Origin: Haoranjiania flava
GTDB lineage: Bacteria > Bacteroidota > Bacteroidia > Chitinophagales > Chitinophagaceae
NCBI RefSeq assembly: GCF_025631005.1
Contig: NZ_JAOTPL010000014.1
Location: forward strand, 1-64,000
Direction of reading: 5' to 3'
Length of the DNA: 64,000 bases
Every line of letters starts with the position of its first letter. Position 1 is the stretch's first letter. This document shows positions 44,736-52,196 of the stretch, piece after piece. The position numbers and the translations under genes were made by a program. The notes below the pieces were generated by a model. The model was not told the origin of the DNA. It did not search any database and was given only the letters and a program-made list of their open reading frames with translations.

Positions 44736-45383
44736 TTAGTTAGCATAGCGTATTCTTCTGTACGGAACAGGCCATATAGTTTTTCCGGTGTTGGTAAGCC
44801 ATTGAATATATTCACATATGGCGCGGCGCATGCTCAGGTCAGCATTTAAAACGGGTATATTTGCCGGTACAGGAATTCTTTTTTTTACAAGGAGGTAATA
44901 GGGTATAGCCAGCATGTATTCGCGAGCGCTGTCCAGTGGTTGCCTGTTGATAAAAATACTGTCTGCCTGCATGTTGTTTATCTGCATTTGCAGGCCGGCT
45001 ACAGCGTAGCCTCCCAAAGAAGCGATCTTGTCGAGCATGGGTTTAAGTTGTACCCCGTTTACTTTCATCACGGCAATAGAGTCTTCATAGGGCAACAGCT
45101 TTAATAACTGGTTTTTCTTAAAAGTGCCTTTCTCTATTTTTCCTCTGATCGATTGCGGAGAAACCAGCGCAATATCTATCTTATTGCCCCATTTTAACTG
45201 TACTGCTGTTTTTATGCCATCGGCAATAAAATTTCCCAGCGGCCCTTCGGGCAGTTTATGGTAGAGGTCGTACATGGCAAAGCCAATCGTGGTGCTGTCT
45301 TCAGGGGCAATGCCGGCTGTGTCTTTCTGTGCAGATGCACTCAAAGATAGCAACATGGCCGTTGATAGCAGTAGCAGCCTCAT
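44736..45383 (-). CDS. Periplasmic 5'-nucleotidase C-terminal-domain protein
   Basis: 215 residues. A signal peptide (MRLLLLSTAMLLSLSASAQ) is followed by a single domain like the substrate-binding C-terminal half of 5'-nucleotidases: GPLGNFIADGIK, then DIALVSPQSIRGKIEKGTF where the family has NxGGIR, then LLPYEDSIAVMKVNGVQLK and EYMLAIPYYLL. The metallophosphatase half is absent, so catalysis would need a partner protein; split forms with the halves on separate genes occur in Bacteroidota, but no partner is adjacent. It lies downstream of the aldolase terminator. Confidence 0.78.
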   Translation of the reverse strand: MRLLLLSTAMLLSLSASAQKDTAGIAPEDSTTIGFAMYDLYHKLPEGPLGNFIADGIKTAVQLKWGNKIDIALVSPQSIRGKIEKGTFKKNQLLKLLPYEDSIAVMKVNGVQLKPMLDKIASLGGYAVAGLQMQINNMQADSIFINRQPLDSAREYMLAIPYYLLVKKRIPVPANIPVLNADLSMRRAICEYIQWLTNTGKTIWPVPYRRIRYAN

Positions 45384-45402
45384 TATTGTATTATTTTTAA
45401 AT

Positions 45403-45432
45403 AAAAAAATCCCAGGAGGTTGTCCTGAGATT
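45403..45432 (-). terminator. Terminator downstream of the aldolase gene
   Basis: On the minus strand AATCTCAGGA and TCCTGGGATT form a hairpin with one mismatch pair, followed by seven T residues. It lies 26-55 bases after the fbaA stop and just before the next gene's start at 45383, so it separates the two genes. Confidence 0.75.
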
Positions 45433-45457
45433 AAAGTTAAAATATTTCAATGAATTA

Positions 45458-46531
45458 TTATGCGTTCCTGTTGATGCAGTTCAGGTCGGTAAATGCTTCC
45501 TGTAATCTTTGTACGAAAGTTTCTTCGCCTTTGCGCAACCACACGCGTGGATCATAGTATTTTTTGTTTGGAGCATCGGGGCCTTCCGGGTTGCCTAATT
45601 GCCCTTGCAGGTAAGCTTCATTTTTCTTGTAATAATTAAACACACCTTCAGAAAATGCCCATTGCATATCTGTATCAATGTTCATTTTGATTACACCGTA
45701 GTCCAGAGATTCAGTGATCTGGTGTTTCGGAGAGCCGCTGCCACCGTGGAATACGTAGCATACAGGTTTTTCTTCGCTGCCTAAGCCTAATTTTTCACAC
45801 ACAAAGCTCTGGCTGCTCTTAAGAATATCAGGACGCAATTCCACATTACCCGGTTTGTACACGCCGTGCACATTACCAAACGCAGCTGCAACGGTAAACA
45901 GGTCGCCTACCTGGCTCAGCGCTTCATACACCTGCCATACTTCTTCCGGCTGGGTATACAATTTTGAATTGTCTACATCTGTATTGTCTACACCGTCTTC
46001 TTCACCGCCTGTAACGCCCAGTTCCACTTCAATGCTCATGCCGAGCGGAGCCATTTTCTTAAAAAATTCTACAGAAGTTTCAATGTTTTCCTCCAAAGAT
46101 TCCTCGCTCAGGTCAAGCATGTGGGAGCTGAATAAAGGCTGGCCTTTTTCTTTTTTAAATTGCTCGCCTGCTTTGATCAGTGCATCTATCCAGGGCAACC
46201 ATTTTTTAGCGGCATGGTCTGTGTGTAAAACCACAGGCACATTATAATATTGAGCTACATTGTGTACGTGCAGGGCGCCGCTGATAGCTCCGGCAATATT
46301 GGCTTGCAACTGGTCATTCGGCATACCCTTTCCGGCAAAGAACTGGGCGCCGCCGTTGCTGAATTGTATGATAACGGGAGAGTTGACTTTGGCCGCTGTT
46401 TCCAGTACCGCATTGATAGAGTTTGTGCCAATTACATTTACGGCAGGCATTGCAAATTTATTAGCATTTGCATCGTTGTACAAAGCCCTTAACTCTTCGC
46501 CATAAAGTACGCCACTTCTGTATTTTGCCAT
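45458..46531 (-). CDS. fbaA: Class II fructose-bisphosphate aldolase
   Basis: 357 residues, normal for the FbaA subgroup. Zinc ligands and catalytic residues are visible in VVLHTDHAAKKWLPW near residue 107, VELGVTGGEEDGVDN near 173, VFHGGSGSPKH near 264 and KMNIDTDMQW near 286. It cleaves fructose 1,6-bisphosphate into triose phosphates in glycolysis and runs in reverse in gluconeogenesis. A perfect TTTG / TAATTTTG promoter stands about 34 bases before the ATG, and a terminator follows the gene, so it is a single-gene unit. Confidence 0.96.
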   Translation of the reverse strand: MAKYRSGVLYGEELRALYNDANANKFAMPAVNVIGTNSINAVLETAAKVNSPVIIQFSNGGAQFFAGKGMPNDQLQANIAGAISGALHVHNVAQYYNVPVVLHTDHAAKKWLPWIDALIKAGEQFKKEKGQPLFSSHMLDLSEESLEENIETSVEFFKKMAPLGMSIEVELGVTGGEEDGVDNTDVDNSKLYTQPEEVWQVYEALSQVGDLFTVAAAFGNVHGVYKPGNVELRPDILKSSQSFVCEKLGLGSEEKPVCYVFHGGSGSPKHQITESLDYGVIKMNIDTDMQWAFSEGVFNYYKKNEAYLQGQLGNPEGPDAPNKKYYDPRVWLRKGEETFVQRLQEAFTDLNCINRNA

Positions 46532-46564
46532 TTGTTGTAGTTTTTAATTTGAAAAAATTTTATG

Positions 46565-46596
46565 CAAAATTAAACATGTTTTCGGTAAGCAACAAA
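46565..46596 (-). promoter_or_regulatory. Promoter of the aldolase gene
   Basis: On the minus strand TTTG (complement of 46593-46596), a 20-base spacer and TAATTTTG (complement of 46565-46572) match the Bacteroidota consensus fully. It is back-to-back with the accD promoter. Confidence 0.7.
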
Positions 46597-46601
46597 CCGA
46601 A

Positions 46602-46630
46602 TTGATGTTAGGAGATTTTTGCTAACTTTG
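46602..46630 (+). promoter_or_regulatory. Promoter of accD
   Basis: TTG at 46602-46604, an 18-base spacer and TAACTTTG at 46623-46630 match the consensus. Transcription should begin near 46637, leaving a leader of about 72 bases. The -33 elements of this promoter and the aldolase promoter are only 5 bases apart. Confidence 0.7.
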
Positions 46631-46708
46631 CAGATTAAAGCAATAAAAAACACGTAGAATAGAATTGTTCATTAATTTTGTGATAACATTGTTTTTTTAC
46701 AAATCTCT

Positions 46709-47653
46709 ATGGCAGAAGAAATTGATAAGCAGGATCACGAAACGGATAACCTTGATCCTATAGCGGAAAATATAACTGTATTTCAGAACCTTGAAAATAA
46801 AGAAGATAATTTGAGTTGGTTTCAACGTTTAAAAAAAGGCATCAGCACCAGCACTTCAGAAAAGAAGGAGATGCCCGAAGGCCTCTGGAGTAAATGCCCG
46901 GAATGTAGCTATATATGTACTTCTCAGGAATTGGCAGACAGTAAATATGTGTGCCCGAAGTGCAGCTACCACCATCGCATTGAAAGCGAAGAATATTTCA
47001 GGCTGATGTTTGATGATGCGCAATACAAGGAGCTTTACAATGAAATTAAAAGCATAGATTTTTTAGGCTTTACAGATTTAAAATCTTACCAGCAAAGGCT
47101 AGATAAACTATACTCTCAAACCGACCTGAAAGACAGTATGCGCGTGGCTACCGGCAAGGTCAACGGCAATGAGATGATTATCGCCAGCATGGATTTTGCC
47201 TTTATCGGCGGCTCACTGGGCAGTGTCATGGGAGAGAAGTTTAGCCGTTCGGTAGATTATGCCATTGAGCATCAGATCCCGTTCATGGTCATCAGCAAAA
47301 GCGGCGGCGCACGTATGATGGAAAGCGCCTTCAGCTTAATGCAGATGGCAAAGACAAGCGCCAAGCTTACACAACTGAGCAATGCTAAAATACCGTTCTT
47401 CTCGCTGGTTACAGATCCTACTTTTGGCGGCGTTACTGCAAGCTTTGCCATGCTGGGCGACTTTAACTTTGCTGAACCCGGCGCGCTCATTGGCTTTGCA
47501 GGCCCCAGGGTGATCAAAGACACCATTAAAAAAGAGCTGCCCAAAGGATTCCAGAAAAGCGAGTTCCAGCTTGAACACGGCTTCCTGGATTTTATTGTAC
47601 ACAGGCACGACCTTAAACAGCGGGTTTCTGTGTATGTGAACTTGTTGAAATAA
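46709..47653 (+). CDS. accD: Acetyl-CoA carboxylase carboxyltransferase subunit beta
   Basis: 314 residues. A four-cysteine zinc ribbon (CPECSYICTSQELADSKYVCPKC, about residues 69-91) marks AccD, followed by the crotonase-type core with GKVNGNEMIIASMDFAFIGGSLGSVMGEK, SGGARMMESAFSLMQMAK and GGVTASFAMLGDFNFAEPGALIGFAGPRVI. With AccA it transfers the carboxyl group from biotin to acetyl-CoA for fatty acid synthesis; accA is not in the window. The first 50 residues are a charged extension longer than in E. coli. smpB follows after 72 bases. Confidence 0.96.
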   Translation: MAEEIDKQDHETDNLDPIAENITVFQNLENKEDNLSWFQRLKKGISTSTSEKKEMPEGLWSKCPECSYICTSQELADSKYVCPKCSYHHRIESEEYFRLMFDDAQYKELYNEIKSIDFLGFTDLKSYQQRLDKLYSQTDLKDSMRVATGKVNGNEMIIASMDFAFIGGSLGSVMGEKFSRSVDYAIEHQIPFMVISKSGGARMMESAFSLMQMAKTSAKLTQLSNAKIPFFSLVTDPTFGGVTASFAMLGDFNFAEPGALIGFAGPRVIKDTIKKELPKGFQKSEFQLEHGFLDFIVHRHDLKQRVSVYVNLLK

Positions 47654-47725
47654 AATTTTCTGACAGATAATTTCAAAGCCTTTCACCAAGCGAGGGGCTT
47701 TTGATTTTTTAAAGAGCGAGCAGCA

Positions 47726-48172
47726 ATGAAGGATATACGCATAAGTAACAGGCAGGCATATTACCATTATTTTATCGAAGATAAATACACCGCTGGTATT
47801 GTGCTGCTTGGTACCGAAGTAAAATCAGTGCGCGAAGCGCGCGTGAGCTTCAATGACAGCTTCTGCTTTTTTGATAAAGGTGAGATCTGGCTGAGGGGCT
47901 TGTATATTGCTGAATACAAACTCGGAACCAGCAACAACCACGTAGCTGTACACGACCGTAAACTGTTGCTTACAAAGCGAGAGATCAAAAGAATACAGGC
48001 AGCGCTGAAAGAAAAAGGATTAACATTGGTGCCTCTGCAAATATTTGTGAATGAGAGAAACCTGGTAAAGGTAGAGGTAGGGCTGGCAAAGGGCAAAAAG
48101 ATCTACGATAAACGCGAAACCATTAAACAGCGCGATAATGCCAAAGAAATGAAACGCTACCTCAAAAAGTAG
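47726..48172 (+). CDS. smpB: SsrA-binding protein SmpB
   Basis: 148 residues with the SmpB core: NRQAYYHYFIEDKYTAGIVLLGTEVKSVREARVSF at the start, IWLRGLYIAEY, then LLLTKREIKRI and the basic C-terminal tail GLAKGKKIYDKRETIKQRDNAKEMKR that enters the ribosomal decoding centre. With tmRNA it rescues stalled ribosomes. The ssrA gene is not seen in the window. It is followed by a 49-base gap and oxyR. Confidence 0.96.
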   Translation: MKDIRISNRQAYYHYFIEDKYTAGIVLLGTEVKSVREARVSFNDSFCFFDKGEIWLRGLYIAEYKLGTSNNHVAVHDRKLLLTKREIKRIQAALKEKGLTLVPLQIFVNERNLVKVEVGLAKGKKIYDKRETIKQRDNAKEMKRYLKK

Positions 48173-48183
48173 CTATAAAATGT

Positions 48184-48221
48184 ATTGATAATTATTACTT
48201 ATCTTTATAGAAATTATCAAT
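48184..48221 (+). promoter_or_regulatory. Perfect 10-base inverted repeat ending at the oxyR start codon
   Basis: ATTGATAATT (48184-48193) and AATTATCAAT (48212-48221) are perfect arms separated by 18 bases, and the second arm ends at the base before the ATG. It may be an OxyR autoregulatory site, or a leader hairpin covering the ribosome binding region. AT-richness lowers its specificity. Confidence 0.45.
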
Positions 48222-49157
48222 ATGACTTTTACGCAGTTAGAATACATTATTTCCTTAAACATCCACAAACAGTTTTCTCTGGCCGCTGAGAAATGTTATG
48301 TAACGCAGCCTACGCTGAGCATGCAGATACAAAAGCTGGAAGATGAGCTGGGTGTAAAAATATTCGACCGCACCAAACAGCCTGTAACAGTTACACAGGC
48401 AGGACAGGAGGTGATAGCTTATGCGAGGAAAATAATCGCGGAAAGAGACGAGCTGTTGCAGTCTATTTCGGATAAAAAAGATATTGTAAATGGTGAGTTG
48501 AGGGTAGGCATTATACCCACGCTTGCCCCTTACCTGTTGCCTTTGTTTATACCGCTGTTCACAAAAAAATACCCTAAAATAAAGCTTGTTGTCAATGAGG
48601 TTACTACAGACCTGCTGGTAAGGGATTTAAAAGAAGGCGCTCTCGACGCCGGCATACTGGTAACACCGCTCTATGATAAGGGCATCAGGGAAAATGTTTT
48701 ATTCTACGAAGAGCTGATGGTGTATACTTCTAAAAAAAGCGACCTTATTGGCAAGGAATATATTTTGTCAAAAGATATAAACCCCGATAAGCTCTGGCTC
48801 CTGGAAGAAGGCCATTGCTTCCGTTCGCAGGTGATGAACTTTTGTGAATTAAGGAAAAACAGCCTGCACGGCAGCTTGTTTGAATACGAGGCAGGCAGCC
48901 TGGAAACCTTAATAAGATTGGTAGACGTAACAGACGGCGTAACGTTTTTGCCCGAGCTGGCAACATTAAATTTAGGCGTGAAACAGCTGCGGCAGCTAAA
49001 ACTCTTTAAAGCGCCCAAACCCATGCGCGAAGTGAGCCTGGTAACAAACACAGACTTTGTGAAAAAGAAACTGGTAAACCTGCTGAAACACGAGCTACTG
49101 CAATCTTTACCGGAAAAAATAAAGGAAAATAAAAGTAAAAATATTGTTGCTATTTAA
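48222..49157 (+). CDS. oxyR: LysR-family peroxide sensor OxyR
   Basis: 311 residues. The N-terminal helix-turn-helix is FSLAAEKCYVTQPTLSMQIQKLEDELGVKIFDR; the C-terminal effector domain carries LLEEGHCFRSQVMNFCELRK, where the two cysteines fit the redox pair of OxyR (Cys199 and, nine residues later, Cys208). It activates peroxide-defence genes when these cysteines oxidise. No catalase, Dps or alkyl hydroperoxide reductase gene is adjacent; instead a cysteine desulfurase starts 9 bases downstream, so these are cotranscribed. An inverted repeat reaches up to its start codon. Confidence 0.93.
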   Translation: MTFTQLEYIISLNIHKQFSLAAEKCYVTQPTLSMQIQKLEDELGVKIFDRTKQPVTVTQAGQEVIAYARKIIAERDELLQSISDKKDIVNGELRVGIIPTLAPYLLPLFIPLFTKKYPKIKLVVNEVTTDLLVRDLKEGALDAGILVTPLYDKGIRENVLFYEELMVYTSKKSDLIGKEYILSKDINPDKLWLLEEGHCFRSQVMNFCELRKNSLHGSLFEYEAGSLETLIRLVDVTDGVTFLPELATLNLGVKQLRQLKLFKAPKPMREVSLVTNTDFVKKKLVNLLKHELLQSLPEKIKENKSKNIVAI

Positions 49158-49166
49158 AAACAGATC

Positions 49167-50300
49167 ATGATCTACCTGGATTATAATGCCACAACACCCG
49201 TTGATAAAAATGTATTGCAGGAGATGCTGCCTTACTTTACCACACAGTTTGGGAACGCCTCAAGCGCTACACATGTGTACGGTTTGCAGGCGCGGAAAGC
49301 GGTAGATAATGCACGTGAAAAAATTGCCGCTCATTTACATGCCGATGCGCAGGAGATTATTTTTACTTCCGGCGCTACGGAAGCTGTAAACCTCGCTGTT
49401 AAAGGGTTATACGGAATGTATGGCGGTAGAAAGAAACACATCATCACTGTGGCTACGGAGCACAGCGCAGTAATGGATACCTGCAAAAGCTTAGAAGAAA
49501 AAGGCGCGGAGCTAACTGTTTTGCCGGTTGACTCACACGGGCTTTTAGATATGGAGTCGCTGCAAAGCGCCATCCGCGAAGATACGTTGCTAATAGCAGT
49601 GATGTACGCCAATAACGAGACCGGTGTATTACAGCCAATAAAAATCATTGGCAATATTTGTAAACAAAAAAACGTGTTTTTCTTTTGCGATGCTACCCAG
49701 GCAGTAGGTAAGTTGCCAATGAATGTGCAGGACGAAAACATAGACCTGCTGTGCTTTTCAGGGCATAAGATGTACGGGCCTAAAGGCATCGGCGGCTTGT
49801 ATGTGCGAAGAAAAAACCCGCGGGTAAATCTTGCAGCACAGGTGCACGGGGGCGGCCATGAGCGTGGCTGGCGCAGCGGCACGCTGAATGTGCCGGGAAT
49901 AGTGGGATTGGGCAAATCGTTGGATATTTTTCATGAAGAAGAAACTAAACGCATAGAAACATTAAGAGATACGCTTGAAAATGCTTTGCTTGGTGTTGAA
50001 GGCGTCTTACTGAATGGGCACAGGCAGCGCCGTATATTCAATGTGTGCAATTTGTCTTTTAAAAAAGTCAGCGGCAAGCGGCTGATAGCGGAGCTATCTA
50101 AAGAAATGGCGGTATCTGCCGGCTCTGCGTGCAGCGCCGAAAGTAATATGCCCAGCCATGTCTTAACGGCAATGGGCGTGCCTGAAGATATGGCAAAAAG
50201 TTCCGTACGCTTTAGCCTGGGAAGGTTCACCACTGGTGAAGAGATAAAGTTTGCCATAGATTTTATAAAGGAAGTGTACGCGCGTTTGCGCGATCAGTAG
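49167..50300 (+). CDS. Cysteine desulfurase (NifS/IscS family)
   Basis: 377 residues of the PLP-dependent class V aminotransferase fold. Motifs: YLDYNATTPVD at the N-terminus, FTSGATEAVNLAVKG, ATEHSAVMD, CDATQAVGKLPM, the PLP Lys in SGHKMYGPKGIGGLYV, and the catalytic Cys loop SAGSACSAES with a flexible insert as in IscS/NifS rather than SufS. It takes sulfur from cysteine for Fe-S clusters or tRNA thiolation. No iscU or suf gene is near. Position right after oxyR (9 bases) links it to oxidative stress, when Fe-S repair is needed. Confidence 0.93.
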   Translation: MIYLDYNATTPVDKNVLQEMLPYFTTQFGNASSATHVYGLQARKAVDNAREKIAAHLHADAQEIIFTSGATEAVNLAVKGLYGMYGGRKKHIITVATEHSAVMDTCKSLEEKGAELTVLPVDSHGLLDMESLQSAIREDTLLIAVMYANNETGVLQPIKIIGNICKQKNVFFFCDATQAVGKLPMNVQDENIDLLCFSGHKMYGPKGIGGLYVRRKNPRVNLAAQVHGGGHERGWRSGTLNVPGIVGLGKSLDIFHEEETKRIETLRDTLENALLGVEGVLLNGHRQRRIFNVCNLSFKKVSGKRLIAELSKEMAVSAGSACSAESNMPSHVLTAMGVPEDMAKSSVRFSLGRFTTGEEIKFAIDFIKEVYARLRDQ

Positions 50301-50317
50301 TTTAAAATGTAACTTTG
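50285..50317 (+). promoter_or_regulatory. Possible internal promoter before ubiX
   Basis: TTTG at 50285-50288, a 21-base spacer and TAACTTTG at 50310-50317 match the consensus, partly inside the end of the cysteine desulfurase gene. The predicted transcription start falls on the ubiX start codon (50322-50324), which would give a nearly leaderless transcript. Confidence 0.35.
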
Positions 50318-50321
50318 CACA

Positions 50322-50888
50322 ATGTCTAAAAAAATAGTGATAGCGGTTACAGGTGCAAGCGGATCGTTGTATGCAAAATTGCTGCTGGATAAACTCATGA
50401 TGCTTAAAGACCAATGGGAAGATGTCAGCATTGTTATGAGCAGAAACGCCCAAGATGTGTGGTCTACGGAATTGCAGAATGATGCTTACAAACACTACCC
50501 TGTAAAGTATTATGATAAAATGGATTTTAATGCGCCCTTTGCATCAGGCTCTGCCAGGTACGATACCATGATCATTGTGCCTTGCAGCATGGGCACATTA
50601 GGCCGCATCGCTTCCGGTGTGAGCAACGACCTGGTAACCCGTGCCGCAGACGTGATACTGAAAGAGAGAAGAAAGCTGATCTTAGCTGTCCGTGATACGC
50701 CTTACAGCCTTGTACATATACAGAATATGCAAACTGTAACACTTGCCGGCGGCATCGTATGCCCGCTGTCTCCTTCCTTTTACAGCCGCCCGCAAACTAT
50801 TGAAGCGCTTGCCGCCACCGTGGTAGACAGGATAATTGATCTATGTGGATTTGATAACCAGGCTTATCGTTGGGGAAATGAAGAATAG
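50322..50888 (+). CDS. ubiX: Flavin prenyltransferase UbiX
   Basis: 188 residues. The FMN-binding start IVIAVTGASGSLYAKLLLDKL, the middle PCSMGTLGRIASGVSNDLVTRAADVILKERRKLILAVRDTPYS and the end PLSPSFYSRPQTIEALAATVVDRIIDL are those of UbiX/Pad1. It makes prenylated FMN for UbiD-type decarboxylases. No ubiD is next to it. It begins 21 bases after the cysteine desulfurase and overlaps dgkA by 11 bases. Confidence 0.94.
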   Translation: MSKKIVIAVTGASGSLYAKLLLDKLMMLKDQWEDVSIVMSRNAQDVWSTELQNDAYKHYPVKYYDKMDFNAPFASGSARYDTMIIVPCSMGTLGRIASGVSNDLVTRAADVILKERRKLILAVRDTPYSLVHIQNMQTVTLAGGIVCPLSPSFYSRPQTIEALAATVVDRIIDLCGFDNQAYRWGNEE

Positions 50889-51249
50889 AAAAGCGCCATT
50901 CCTGCAATCGGTTATGTATGCACTCGCCGGCATTATAACTTTTTTTTCCAAAGAGCGAAACGGCCAGATACAGCTTGCTGTAAGCGTTATAGCCATTGTA
51001 TTTGCGTGGATATTTTCCATTACAAAAACAGAATGGCTCATCGTCCTGATCTTGTGTGCCGTAGTGATGGCGACCGAAATGCTCAACACAGCCATTGAAA
51101 AACTTTGCGACCGCGTCACAACCGATTATGATGAAATTATTAAAGTTGTCAAAGATGTATCGGCAGGCGCTGTATTGCTTGTTTCTCTTTTGGCAGTTAT
51201 CACCGGTTTGATGATATTTGTGCCTTACCTAATTAACTGTTTTCAATGA
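50878..51249 (+). CDS. Diacylglycerol kinase / undecaprenol kinase family protein
   Basis: About 123 residues from the ATG at 50878, which overlaps the end of ubiX; an ATG at 50836 deep inside ubiX is less likely. It has three membrane helices and the family motif ATEMLNTAIEKLCDRVT with the catalytic Glu residues. DgkA-type enzymes phosphorylate diacylglycerol or undecaprenol in the inner membrane. The stop overlaps the start of the next gene by four bases (ATGA), so translation is coupled. Confidence 0.9.
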   Translation: MKNRKAPFLQSVMYALAGIITFFSKERNGQIQLAVSVIAIVFAWIFSITKTEWLIVLILCAVVMATEMLNTAIEKLCDRVTTDYDEIIKVVKDVSAGAVLLVSLLAVITGLMIFVPYLINCFQ

Positions 51250-52196
51250 GGATAATCAAAAGATCTTCGGGGCACGTTGCGCTGTTGATAGCTAATATTA
51301 TATTCGGACTAAATATGGCCGTATCAAGATCTTTGCTTCCGGATATGCTGCAGCCTTTATCGCTGCATCTTTTCAGGGTAGCGGGTGCGGCGCTGCTTTT
51401 CTGGATTGCTTCTGTGTTTATTAAAAAAGCAAGAATACCTTTTAAAGATATCATCAAATTATTTCTTGCCGGTATGCTCGGGGTTCTCATCAACCAGTTA
51501 TCATTTATCATCGGTCTTTCCACAACTTCACCCGTTACAGCTTCTTTAATAACAACTTTACTTCCGGTGATCACAATGATTTTATCTTTTCTGATACTCA
51601 GTGAACCTATCAGCTGGCTGAAAGTGACAGGCGTGGCTGTCGGCGCCTCAGGCGCATTGCTTCTTATAATGGCAAATGCCGAAGGGACCGGCGACAGCAG
51701 CTTACACGGTATTCTATTAATTTTGTTTTCATCATTCAGCTATGCGCTGTATCTCACTTTATTCAAAAAACTTATTGCAACTTATCACCCGGTTCACATT
51801 ATGAAATGGATGTTTTTATTTTCTTTAATAATAAGCATTCCTCTTTGCTATACCGCTTTTATTGATACACCTTTCAGTCAATTGCCAACAGATGCGTGGT
51901 TAAGAATAGGCTACGTTGTAGTGTTTGCAACGTTTATAGCCTATTTATTGATCCCGGTCGGCCAGAAAACCATCCGGCCTACTACCCTGAGCATGTATAA
52001 TTATTTGCAGCCTTTTGTAGCATCTGTTGTTGCTATAGCCATAGGCATGGGCAGTTTCGGTTATGAAAATATCCTTTCTGCCATACTTGTTTTTTCCGGT
52101 GTCTATATTGTTACGCAGAGTAAATCAAAGATACAGCTTGAAATGCAGCGGCGCAGAAAAAATATAGAAAAGATCAGGAAAGCTAAAGCAGCGTAA
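51246..52196 (+). CDS. EamA/DMT-family membrane transporter
   Basis: 316 residues with ten hydrophobic segments in two EamA halves: the first with ANIIFGLNMAVSRSLLPDML and SFIIGLSTTSPVTASLITTLLPVI, the second with LLILFSSFSYALYLTLFKKL and TTLSMYNYLQPFVASVVAIAIG. The tail is basic (LEMQRRRKNIEKIRKAKAA) and should be cytosolic. Such transporters export metabolites; the substrate is unknown. It starts inside the dgkA stop and its last 14 bases overlap the convergent asnA gene. Confidence 0.88.
   Translation: MRIIKRSSGHVALLIANIIFGLNMAVSRSLLPDMLQPLSLHLFRVAGAALLFWIASVFIKKARIPFKDIIKLFLAGMLGVLINQLSFIIGLSTTSPVTASLITTLLPVITMILSFLILSEPISWLKVTGVAVGASGALLLIMANAEGTGDSSLHGILLILFSSFSYALYLTLFKKLIATYHPVHIMKWMFLFSLIISIPLCYTAFIDTPFSQLPTDAWLRIGYVVVFATFIAYLLIPVGQKTIRPTTLSMYNYLQPFVASVVAIAIGMGSFGYENILSAILVFSGVYIVTQSKSKIQLEMQRRRKNIEKIRKAKAA

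Noticed and set aside
43011..44760. Search for oriC next to dnaA
   Set aside because: No cluster of TTATNCACA boxes or AT-rich unwinding element is seen in the flanks.
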